A stretch of 64,000 bases of DNA from Primulina eburnea (taxonomy: Eukaryota > Streptophyta > Magnoliopsida > Lamiales > Gesneriaceae), in assembly GCF_022965805.1 (NCBI RefSeq), contig NC_133116.1, positions 806,001-870,000 of the forward strand, in the 5' to 3' direction. The translations under genes were made by a program, and so were the position numbers. Positions within the stretch are counted from its first letter, which is position 1; each line of letters starts with the position of its first letter. The notes beneath the pieces were generated by a model that was not told the origin of the DNA, ran no database searches, and was given only the letters and a program-made list of their open reading frames with translations. Shown here in pieces: positions 36,601-45,614 of this stretch.

Positions 36601-37675
36601 ATGTAAACTCAGAGAATCGATTAATACCTAAGTGACAAGTGACAATTCATGTGTGCAAACAGAAAGAGATTAAAAATGCGGAAGCTTGCCCATCCTCCAG
36701 CTCTTCAAGAGAGAACTGGCTCATCCCAAATTTATGTCTTCATTGACAAAATAAGTTCAAAGCAGAAATGCTAATTATTGAATGACAACCACTATAGCAA
36801 TGTAACATTAACATTTTTGCTTTGAAAGTAAGATAAGTTAATATTGAGAATATTTGATCAGATCTCTTAATAGATTACTTGAAAGGTTTCATCATCAGCA
36901 CTATCCAGATCCACCCCACCTGAACATACACTTTTGAACTAACTGCCACTAAGACATTCTCGATCCTCGATTTTTCCTATCTATCCAATCCATAATTCAA
37001 TGCATGACGTTCCGCATTTTTTTGCAATGAAGCTTAGTGCTGATTCTGAACTTACAACACAATTTACAACCATACCCTACACTTTCAGCTGTCCCACCAC
37101 AACGTGGAATATATTTCCCATGTAATAGACAACGAAAGGAAGATTCCTGAAACCTGCAAACTGTTTTCTGCAATGTATCAAACTAGCAAATCAACTATTC
37201 AAGAAAAACAATAAGTTTTCCAGATGTCAACAAACATTATTTCAATTGGGTAATTTTCCAAGCTATCGTCACCAAAGTTTCCCACTAAGTGACAAAATTG
37301 AATCACCCCGATTTTAAGCTAAATGTCAACTTGGAATAACAAAAAATTTCACCAAATCAAATTCTACAAACAAGTGACCCACAGGCCACAACCACTCGCA
37401 TCAAGACAGCATTAAAACAAATGTTTGGAGCGCCAACTGTAAACTCAACAATCCAACAGATGCCTTAAATCTCAAATTTCAAACCCAAAAAAAACTACGT
37501 AAATCAATCATCATAGAAACGCACCACCGGAAGCATTGGCAAAGAGGCCACGGCCTAGGACCAAGATGGAGAAAGCAAGAAGAGAAAAGATCAAGACGAG
37601 GACAACGGTGAAGCGAGATCCAATTGCCTTATTCCTGTGGATTCCAGCAGATGATAATCCTCCCCGAATCGTCAT
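33628..37675 (-). CDS. GAUT1: homogalacturonan galacturonosyltransferase, GAUT1 type
   Basis: A GT8 enzyme that adds galacturonate from UDP-GalA to pectin homogalacturonan in the Golgi. Firm in-phase exons are 36399-36458, 36176-36313, 36028-36070, 35865-35911, 35345-35679, 34906-35263, 34093-34680 and 33628-33903. N-terminal exons are about 37525-37675, 36879-36919, 36690-36715 and 36535-36569. The ATG at 37675 is followed by one membrane anchor (VVLVLIFSLLAFSILVLGRG), as in type II Golgi proteins. The stem has QLREKRREKR and SVDSAVLGKYSIWR, close to GAUT1. The catalytic part shows FLDDDIVVQKDL (DxD metal site), CGWAYGMNMFDL, LGTLPPGLITF and HYNGNMKPW. The total is about 698 aa against 673 in Arabidopsis. 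The junction from 36690 to 36569 is unresolved: the only apparent donor is GC (GGGCAAGC) and it is one base out of phase. The remainder is intact. Confidence 0.93.
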
Positions 37676-39011
37676 GCCCAGTCCACAGCCCTTCCAAAGT
37701 TTCACCAATCAGAGAGAAATGGGAACGACAAAATCAAACATGGTGAGAATGATGGCAATTAAAGGAGATCTGTCTGGCAATTAATGATAATTTTACGCCG
37801 GTTTGCATGTGTGTGTGCGACTGTGTGAGAGAGAATATAAATGGATTTGAAAATCACATTTCTTGCCAGTGTAATTAACATTAATTTTATTTACATTTAT
37901 ACCCTTCGATCACGGAAAATTGGTGGCTTGACCCTTGGAGTGGAACTTGGCACTAAGCAGGGTGCTATATATCTGATAAAAACTGGATTAGGTGTACCAA
38001 AAGTTTTGATCCATATTACAAATACATCGATTAGATTAAAATTTTGTGATATAGTATTTATGCCCAAAAAAACTTAAACATAAATATCGAAAATTTTCAA
38101 CGATTACCTATCAAAAATCTTATGTATATCGAAAATTTCTGTATTTCTCAATATAATAACTTCGGTATACTGAAAATTTCTATATTTTTTCATACCCTAG
38201 TTGAAAGTTCCCCTAAGTTTTTAATAGTAAAAATAGATTCTATTAATTTGGCAAAAGATCGGTATGTGCAAATACCATGCAAAACCAAAGGAATGAAATC
38301 TACAAACTCAAAATCTCAAGGTCGGAGTTATCTTGTGGGCTAACTCGTGAGCAACCTGGCTAATTTGTCTAAGGCAGTGGGAGTGGCGAATGAAGGCGCC
38401 TGGATTACGATCGCATGCTTATTTAATGGCATCCACTGTTGGTGCTTCCACGGAGAAAGAAAAGAGTAATAGATAACTTGAATCACGGTCGGTTTCCACT
38501 GTCTAATTATGTCCTTTAAGCTGGGTAGCGACTATAATACCTTCATGGACAGCACTCAGCACATTCATGGAAAACACTAGTTGTGTGCATGTAAAATTTT
38601 CCATGTATGTTCACATCTTACCACACTGCCTGCATATAAAATCTTCCATGTATGGTCACACCCTGCCTACCTGCCACACCGACACAAAAATACTACAAGG
38701 ATGAGAGACTATAGTTGCATCAACGTTCACCTTTACATGTACTTGAGAGTGTTGAAATTTTCGAATATTTGTCCAAGTCTTTATCTGCATGCCTAGTCAA
38801 ATAGAGTCTGTTAATAATGATTTATTAGTAATAATGTATTACGAGAAGTAATTATATTTGCATATTTGTTATTTAGTGGTCTTAGTGATCCAGTAATAAT
38901 TCTATTTCTATAGTTCTTTATGGTGTATTTGTTTATAAAAAGATCATTGATCGACATAGAAGATATATAACAGAAAACATAACTCTCTCGAGCCCAGACA
39001 CACAACGAGTA
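37676..39011. other. GAUT1 promoter and spacer
   Basis: No gene seen. A short imperfect duplication of AAATTTTCCATGTATGTTCAC (38595 and 38638) is visible. The sequence leads into a Copia gag scrap at 39012. Confidence 0.5.
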
Positions 39012-39235
39012 GAGTTGGAAACATTGAAGCTAAAGGATCTCAAGGCCAAGAACTACCTCTTTCCAGCAATCTTGGAGACAATTCTTTGCAAAGATACATA
39101 CAAGTGGATGTGGGATTCGATGAAGAAAAATATCAATGAAATGCAAAGGCAAAGCGATTACAACAAATTACAAGGACTTCGAACCGAGTTCGAAAGTTTG
39201 TGTATGAAGTCGGGAGAATCAGTTTCTGATTAATA
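39012..39235 (+). pseudogene. Ty1/Copia gag fragment
   Basis: ETLKLKDLKAKNYLF, ETILCKDTYKWMWDSMKK and LRTEFESLCMKSGESVSD match the gag region (UBN2 type) of plant Copia polyproteins, where the consensus reads KDLKAKNYLFQAID..ILCKDTSKQIWDSMK..LRREFE.LQMKEGESVSDY. Several residues are deleted between LFPA and ILET and in the middle, and the frame ends at TAA. No reverse transcriptase or LTR pair is visible nearby, so this is an isolated relic of about 220 bases. Confidence 0.75.
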
Positions 39236-41309
39236 TATTTTTCTCTGTCTGTAATTTCAATGTAACTATTACACATAGTCAGCATAAGCAGTTTGGGCTG
39301 CTTGTGCTTTGGTGTTTTCTGCTTTTGGACGCTGTTCATGGGCCCGAACTTTTTATCCAAGTTCCTTCCAATTTGTACATATTTTGTGTGCTGCTGTCTG
39401 CAAGAAACCTTACTTTTGTACTTTAAGATATTATTATTGATTATATGTTATTGTTTAATGACGGTTTTAATTTAATGTAGTTTGTATATATTTGAAACGT
39501 ATCCATTTGACTAAGCCCCAGCTCAATAGGAACTTTGATTTTTGCTGGGGATGTTTAAAAGGGAAGAAGGAAAATTAGATGTTACAATATTTCTTTACCA
39601 GAGAGTTACTTGACTTGCTCCAGCCCAGTCTACATTTTTGGGCTTAGTGAGAAATATAGATTGAGTTTTCTTTTTTAAAAAAAAAAAAATTTTAGCCTTA
39701 CATTTTCAATTTTTAGCCCATTTCCAGAAGGTTTTCTTTCTCCCAAAATGGAAACAAGAGGATGAGAGCTGTTACTCTCCTGTTGGTTGAAAATTTCAAG
39801 TTCGTTGGCTCAGAGGTCAGGTTTGTTCCCATCTCAATACTCTTCCAAAAAATGTTCCCTCACAACTCAGGATTAAAATATTTTCTGGTTACGTCCATAC
39901 TTACTCAGAGCATGGAAATTTAAAAAATTCTAGAAATTGATGGCTTCAACCTGAGACCTTTGCATCATTAGATGGAGGAAACTTCCAATGGTATTTTAAA
40001 TTCTACACTCATGTCCAAAATTCTTCACTTGATCCGTGCATGCCCAGCACGAGACATAGACTTTTTGCTGATATACACATTTTCAGGCACACATTTTCAA
40101 AGTTTATTTCAAGTTGTATTCTTCGATTGTAAACTTCTTATCCTTAGTCTGGCTAGTCCCGCCGACTCCATATTAGAAATCGCCAAACCTTGTGGTCAAG
40201 CATCCGTGTTTAGACTTTGCTCTGTGCGACAGAATTTTTATATTATTGAAAAAGGACAGAAAAGAGAATAGGAGAAAACATATTATTAATATTTTTTTTT
40301 AAATTTTATCAGCTTCCACTAACTTAATTTTGATATCCTTTAATGTTCTTATTTTGTTATAATCTCTAGATTTTTAAAATAAAAATCCATTGAACACGAA
40401 AAATAACGCACAGAAAGTTACTTATATGGTCACAATGTTTACTGACTAATTACTTGTAAAACATTGTATGTTTTGCTCGACTTTATTTTGCCTTTGGGAC
40501 GAAGCAAGTAATTTCGTAGATGGGAGGCACTTTAAGTACAAAATCTAAGTGAATAAAGTTATACTGTGGAAACCATATTTCACCCCTTTGGTAATATAAT
40601 GTTATCTTCTTGTCCACATATTACTTCAAGCCTTTCTTCACATGTTGAGGTAGCTGACGGTAGTGGCAGAGTCAAGAATCTGCCGTTAATCGGACTAGAA
40701 TTTTAATTGTGCTGTACTTAAAATCATTCATCAAATAGACGAGTTTCACCTCATTGAAAGATATAAAATTGTGCACGATATGTGTATATATATAAAAATA
40801 AAAATAAAAGTGTTTTTCAAAAATTCAAAAATCAAAATAACAAATTTGTAATATTCATATGACATAAAGGCAAAATAGAAAAAAAAAATTGGAGTTTATT
40901 TTGTCTCTATTAGGCCAAACTTTATGATATATGATATATATATATATATAAATTTTTTATTTAATCATACTTAATAAATGAGTTTCGTACATTCGATGTT
41001 CCCTTAGAATATATATTATAAGTCTGCAGTATAACTTAGCTTACATAGAGATGTATGTTCTTTCTTTTTTAAAAAAATTTAATATTTGACAGCCCACCTT
41101 TTCCTTCTATTTAACAACTACTCCCCCTCACAGCAAAACCTCTTCCTCTTCTCTCTTCTCTCTCTCAATCAGTTACTCTGTTTCTACGCTTCTAGCTCAT
41201 TCGTTCTGTGTTTTTTCAATTCTGCTCAAGGAGAGGTTCTGCTGATTCTTTTGTGTCTCATTTTGTGTTATTTCTGGCTGTTACTCTGTCCACAAGGAAG
41301 AAATTTCTT
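39236..41309. other. spacer and bZIP promoter region
   Basis: AT-rich spacer with no conserved coding sequence. The frame at 39972-40271 is not recognised. The last 200 bases are CT-rich (CCTCTTCCTCTTCTCTCTTC), fitting the start of the bZIP leader, with CTATTTAAC near 41108 as a weak TATA candidate. Confidence 0.5.
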
Positions 41310-41342
41310 ATGCCTGTTATCTTTTTGCATGAAGAAGAGTAA
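41310..41342 (+). promoter_or_regulatory. uORF 1 in bZIP leader (10 aa)
   Basis: ATG to TAA, 10 codons, in the leader of the bZIP gene. It is short and precedes the conserved uORF; the residues look unconserved. Confidence 0.45.
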
Positions 41343-41348
41343 ATCTTG

Positions 41349-41402
41349 ATGCTGCAGGTATTATTCTCGATGTTTAAGATTCATGTTTCCAGTACTCAGT
41401 GA
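41349..41402 (+). promoter_or_regulatory. uORF 2 in bZIP leader (17 aa), overlaps SC-uORF
   Basis: ATG at 41349, stop TGA at 41400-41402. It overlaps the first 20 bases of the sucrose-control uORF in a different reading frame, so a ribosome translating it would bypass the SC-uORF start. Arabidopsis bZIP11 has a similar arrangement of overlapping uORFs. Confidence 0.6.
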
Positions 41403-41508
41403 GATCCTCAGGTCCGGTTATATGATCGATTCCTCACTCGGACGCAGGACTCATCTTGTTCAGTCTTTCTCTGTTGTATTCCTTTACTGGTTCTACGTTT
41501 TCTCATGA
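41383..41508 (+). promoter_or_regulatory. conserved sucrose-control peptide uORF (41 aa)
   Basis: A complete uORF of 41 codons plus TGA. Its C-terminal half (GRRTHLVQSFSVVFLYWFYV, then FS) is nearly the same as the sucrose-control (SC) peptide in the leaders of group S1 bZIP mRNAs of Arabidopsis (for example bZIP11/ATB2), and its front (VLSEILRSGYMIDSS) fits the looser consensus SEI.LSGFM.NS. In known cases the nascent SC peptide stalls ribosomes when sucrose is high and represses the main ORF. It ends 113 bases before the bZIP ATG. Its stop overlaps the ATG of a further small uORF (ATGA). Confidence 0.95.
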
Positions 41509-41537
41509 AAGAAATGTTGAATGTTGGTAATAAATAA
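41505..41537 (+). promoter_or_regulatory. uORF 4 in bZIP leader (10 aa)
   Basis: Its ATG overlaps the stop of the SC-uORF as ATGA, and it ends TAA at 41535-41537. It could capture ribosomes that terminate at the SC-uORF. Confidence 0.5.
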
Positions 41538-41621
41538 AGGCATCGCTAATTCTTATCGTAAACTATCACTCACGAAACGATTAAAATCAAAGACCCTTTT
41601 GTTGGATAACACATACAAGAA

Positions 41622-42143
41622 ATGGCTTCCTCAAGTGGGAACTCCTCCGGTTCACCCCCGATCCAAACGTCGGGTTCAGAGGGAGGTTTCGTGCAGGTAA
41701 TTGATCAGAAGAAGAGGAAGAGAATGGAATCGAACCGGGAATCTGCCAGGCGGTCTAGGATGAGAAAACAGAAGCATTTGGATGATCTGTTGGCTCAGGT
41801 GGCTCAGATCAAGAAAGAAAATAACCAGATTTTGAGCGATATAAATACCACCACGCAACACTACTTGAATGTTGAGACTGAAAACTCTGTCTTGAGAGCT
41901 CAAATGTTGGAGCTCAGCCAAAGACTTCATTCATTGAACGAAATTCTTAGTCACATAAATTCCTACACCGCCGGCGCATCCGTCGTCTCGGCCGCCCCCG
42001 CCGCCTCATGGAGCTGCATGTTTGAGACCGAGGAGTTACAGCATCTGGACTTGGCTGATAATTTCTTGGGCAATTCTTGGAACTCAATGGCACTTATAAA
42101 TCAACACCCCATCATGTCCTCCGCTGATATCCATTATTATTGA
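41622..42143 (+). CDS. group S1 bZIP transcription factor
   Basis: An intronless 173-aa gene, normal size for group S1 (Arabidopsis bZIP1, 2, 11, 44, 53). A Ser/Gly-rich N-terminus is followed by the basic region KKRKRMESNRESARRSRMRK with the invariant N-x7-R, then a long leucine zipper (heptads starting at HLDDLL, with VAQIKKENNQI, LNVETENSVLRAQM and LSQRLHSLNEIL). The C-terminal tail ends INQHPIMSSADIHYY, like the NQPIMAS motif of this group. Such proteins heterodimerise with group C bZIPs, bind ACGT and actcat elements, and reprogram amino-acid and sugar metabolism in low-energy stress. Regulation by sucrose is expected from the SC-uORF in the leader. Which S1 paralogue it is cannot be settled here; bZIP11/44-like is the best guess. 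Confidence 0.95.
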   Translation: MASSSGNSSGSPPIQTSGSEGGFVQVIDQKKRKRMESNRESARRSRMRKQKHLDDLLAQVAQIKKENNQILSDINTTTQHYLNVETENSVLRAQMLELSQRLHSLNEILSHINSYTAGASVVSAAPAASWSCMFETEELQHLDLADNFLGNSWNSMALINQHPIMSSADIHYY

Positions 42144-42345
42144 GAAGGAAAAAAAATTAATGTATCTTTTAATTTCCAGTATATTTTCATCTTGTAGTGA
42201 TGGTGATAATTAAATTTGATAATGGGATTGTTATTGGTTACTTAGTCATTTAATCTTCTGTTGTTTTTGTTAACCTGTCAAACAAAGATTTGAGGCTGGC
42301 TTTTTGAGACGTTTAGGGTCCTCTGAATTGATATTATAAGTACAA

Positions 42346-42381
<36 letters not shown>
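42346..42381. repeat. AAT microsatellite
   Basis: About twelve ATA/AAT trinucleotide repeats 200 bases after the bZIP stop, likely just beyond or within its 3' UTR. Confidence 0.9.
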
Positions 42382-42384
<3 letters not shown>

Positions 42385-44000
42385 CGTATGGTTGTAGGTG
42401 TATCTGTAATCTTGGTTCTAGCATGCCCCTCAAAATTAGAGAGAGTTGTTTGTATAATTTCTCGTTTTCTCCACCTGTGTAATTGTTGACTCCGTTTTTA
42501 TGACAAAAATTTGTGTGAGACGGTCTTACGAATTTTTAATCAAAAAATTATTGTAGCTATATCATGAAAAATATTTTGTAATATATACTGATTTGATTTA
42601 AAAAAAATCGACTCGTGAAATTTTTTACTTTTTATGTTCAAATTATTTTTTAAACATTATAAAATTACTATTTTTTGCTTGTAAGCATATGAATTATAAA
42701 TATGATGTAATATAAGATAATTGAGTGAAAAATATTACTTATTATGTCAAGTACCGATCGACTCGTGAACTATTGCATAAAAGATTATTATTTAATAAAA
42801 TAAAGTTATAATTGGCATAATGATGACATAAATGTACTATTAACTGATTGATTAGTTCAATGAGAGAAGCTAAGTTTATGTTCAATTCATTAATATGTTA
42901 TTTAATTAGCATCGAACGAATCCTAATAAAGTCACTTTTTTTAGTAATCTGAGATAATTACAATGTTGTATACATTTTTTCTTTCTCTTGACTATATTGT
43001 CCACAAGCTAATGTTATTCTTATTTTATGGATTAGTGGGGATTTATTTTAACATTATATTTCCATCGATAACCTGAGGTGTCCATTTCTTTATTCACAAG
43101 GCTAAAAGCAAATATTCAAGTGACCAAAAATTTTGTTGGCTTGTTGGGTTTTTCTAATTTCTTTACTTTTATGATGAATTTGAATTCTACTCGAGGGCAA
43201 TAAAAGACGAAAATAATATACTTTGATATGGTGATAAGCTTTTTATAAATTTATGAGATAGGTAAAGTTGTGCAGTATAGTTTGGGGGTAAAAAGAAAAG
43301 GAAAAAAAAGAAAGCAGCCAGCTTTTTAGAACGAGATTTTCGTTTTAAATCAAGACTGCATTAAACATATACAAATATTTTAGAGTTGCCAAATCAATGT
43401 TGATTCAAAACCTCTAGCATTACACTGTGCAAAAGTCCAAAAACAAATTAAAAATTTCTACATGTACTCATCGATCGTATGCTTTCTATATTTGGAATTA
43501 GATTGCATGTCAAAGCTATGAGAAGAAAGAGAATGCATGCGGGAAGCCATCAAGGTTAAGCTTTTCTTTTAGTGAAGGGCAAATGGTACCGGCAATAATC
43601 TTGTTATTTATTGTCCTTGAATAAGCAGTGGTTCACTTTTCTGCATAGAAACGAGAATCTAACATGCGTCCATTTTTTTCTATATGAATAAATGCACTAC
43701 AGTTTGTGACCTTTATTACTATAAAGCATACTTTAGCAGCTTTCATTATTGAGTGGTGTACAATTGACTCACAATATGAATCGTCTGAAAAAATTACATA
43801 AAAATTAATTAAATGGGCAAGCATTTTCAAGTAAAAAAAAGAGACGGATACAAAAGAGGTGATTAATGGGAGGGGGGTTGTGTTAACTGCAAAACACACA
43901 ACCAAAAAGTGAAACAAAGCTATATGATCAGTATAATTTTTTTTTTTTACCACATATTTGCATGCTAAGTTCTTCATATATGTTACTTGAATCGTGCTTC
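42382..44000. other. intergenic, no gene seen
   Basis: AT-rich spacer of 1.6 kb. A truncated MITE end (GACAAAAATTTGTGTGAGAC) lies at 42501-42530 and is listed separately. Minus-strand open frames at 43633-43977 match nothing known. Confidence 0.55.
42501..42530. repeat. truncated GTGAGACGGTCTCAC-family MITE end
   Basis: GACAAAAATTTGTGTGAGAC followed by GGTCTTACG is identical to the left end of the copy at 7221, but the interior does not continue. Confidence 0.55.
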
Positions 44001-44757
44001 CTAACTATTTGCCTTCCACAAAACCTCCTTCAGAACCAAGGATATTCTGTAAGGCATGTGATGTTCAAGAAACATTTCTTTGACCCGTGTGTAACCCTTC
44101 TTCCCCATTGCTGTCCTCGTCTCCACGTGTCTGGCTAGTTGAACGATATTTGCTGCAAGTGGTGCGATGCCATCTTTTCCAGCTGGATGTAACCGACCTG
44201 TGGTGCCGTTCACAACAATTTCCATCGTACCCCCAGCTGATGTACCCTAATATACAAGAAATTGTATTTAGAGGTGCTCAGGGGATATTGAAAGTTGAGA
44301 TGGATGCGGGGTAAGTCAAAACAAAGAAGGTTTAACAACCAGTTTTCCAAATGAAAAATTCATCCAAATTATGTACTAAGCAAGCCTAGTTGACAAAGTA
44401 CACATTGATGAATAAATTATTGAGGCCTCTTAAAACTTAAATCCGATCCTAGGTTGAAATTCCAATTTTACAAGAGCACAAAACTGAGTCATTGCATTGC
44501 AATCTCAAAAATTCAAGACAACTGTCGTGAGCACTAAGGACAGAGCTCCAAGAGGAGTTCTTGTCCCAGACAAGTTGTTCTAGAGTCGGGACCAGATTGT
44601 ACGTACCTACATGGAGATTTCATCTTCCAAAGCATACAAGTTTAATGAATTCCAATGAAATTGTATATGAGACAGGTGACAAGCAGAAATTTACCAATAC
44701 AGGGAGCTGAAAAGCCATGGCTTCGATAGTTATCCTTCCAAAACACTCTCCACGTGC
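44001..44757 (-). pseudogene. GT4-family glycosyltransferase, last two exons only
   Basis: Two in-phase exons, 44695-44757 and 44001-44246, are separated by a 448-bp GT-AG intron. They encode ARGECFGRITIEAMAFQLPV then GTSAGGTMEIVVNGTTGRL, HPAGKDG, and a terminal EMFLEHHMPYRISLVLKEVL before TAG. This is the donor-nucleotide-binding end (E-x7-E region and GT.GGT.E loop) of plant GT4/group 1 glycosyltransferases. The substitution GTTE to GTME is visible in the nucleotide-sugar loop. Upstream exons are absent. A Gypsy element starts 28 bases beyond the exon acceptor, and on its far side only 330 bases separate it from a peroxidase fragment. The gene is therefore truncated. Confidence 0.8.
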
Positions 44758-44785
44758 CTACATGTTAACAAAATGTTATTCTCTG

Positions 44786-45567
44786 TGATACCCTCGGATG
44801 GAGGATGGGCTCGGCCCGCTCTCGATAGCCCGTCCCGAGGGAAGCTCAGCATTCAGAGAAGCATTTGCGATAATCCGCGGGAGGTCATCCCGGGAGGTCA
44901 TCCCTAGCCGACCTCCCAAGCCAGCAGTTACGACGACAAGAGAGGTCGGCCGAGCTCCCGAGCCGACCTACATGTCCGACCTCCCAAGCCGAGCCGAGCT
45001 CCAAGAAGGTGATATCAGGACGATTGGGGATCCTCGGCCGACCTCCCGAGCCGAGCTCCCATAAATTCCTATCTTCAAGCGGGCTCATACCGACGTGAGC
45101 TTTTGCACAGATGATAAACGCGTAGCCCACAGGAGATCAAAGCCCAGAAAGGTGAAGCCCATCTAATCAAATCTATCGTGATATCTAATCAAATCTGGCA
45201 CAAGATCTCAACAAATCTTCCGAAGATTCTGAGGATCTAAACCTGCCAAAACTAGGACTCTACGATTCACCTATAAATACCAGGTTTCGTTAACTCTTTA
45301 TTCATTCAATTCATACTTCACATTCTCTTAGCACACACATTCCTCTCTAAATTTTCTATTCTCTGACTTGAGCGTCGGAGGGGCTACGCCGGAACAACCT
45401 TCCGGCCCCCTTCTAACACTCTCTCTTGTGTTTCTGCATGTCGAGGTGTCTTAGCTGAGCTCCCAGGGTGAAGATCCGACCTCTCAACCATCCCTCGAAG
45501 TTTCGATCCGAGCTCCACCAGTGAAGGTCTGATCTCCCAGTTAGCATCACCGATTTTAGCAACATCA
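44786..45567 (+). repeat. 5' LTR
   Basis: 782 bp, TGATACCC to ACATCA, identical to the 3' LTR. It is rich in CCGAGCTCCC and CCGACCTCCC words. A TATA box CTATAAATAC lies at 45271-45280. Confidence 0.96.
45271..45280 (+). promoter_or_regulatory. LTR TATA box
   Basis: CTATAAATAC is the only good TATA match in the LTR and is expected to drive the genomic transcript about 30 bases downstream (near 45305). The same motif is present in the 3' LTR at 56190-56199. Confidence 0.7.
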
Positions 45568-45569
45568 AT

Positions 45570-45587
45570 TGGCGCCGTCTGTGGGAA
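45570..45587 (+). other. primer-binding site
   Basis: TGGCGCCGTCTGTGGGAA starts two bases after the LTR, in the standard place for a tRNA primer, and begins with TGG complementary to the tRNA CCA end. The tRNA species was not determined. Confidence 0.8.
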
Positions 45588-45614
45588 AAACGGAGCAAAG
45601 ACGTAGACATGTGA

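Noticed and set aside
44798..45130. 88- and 81-codon frames, repeated at 55717-56049
   Set aside because: They lie inside the two LTRs and are identical by descent; LTR sequence is not coding here.
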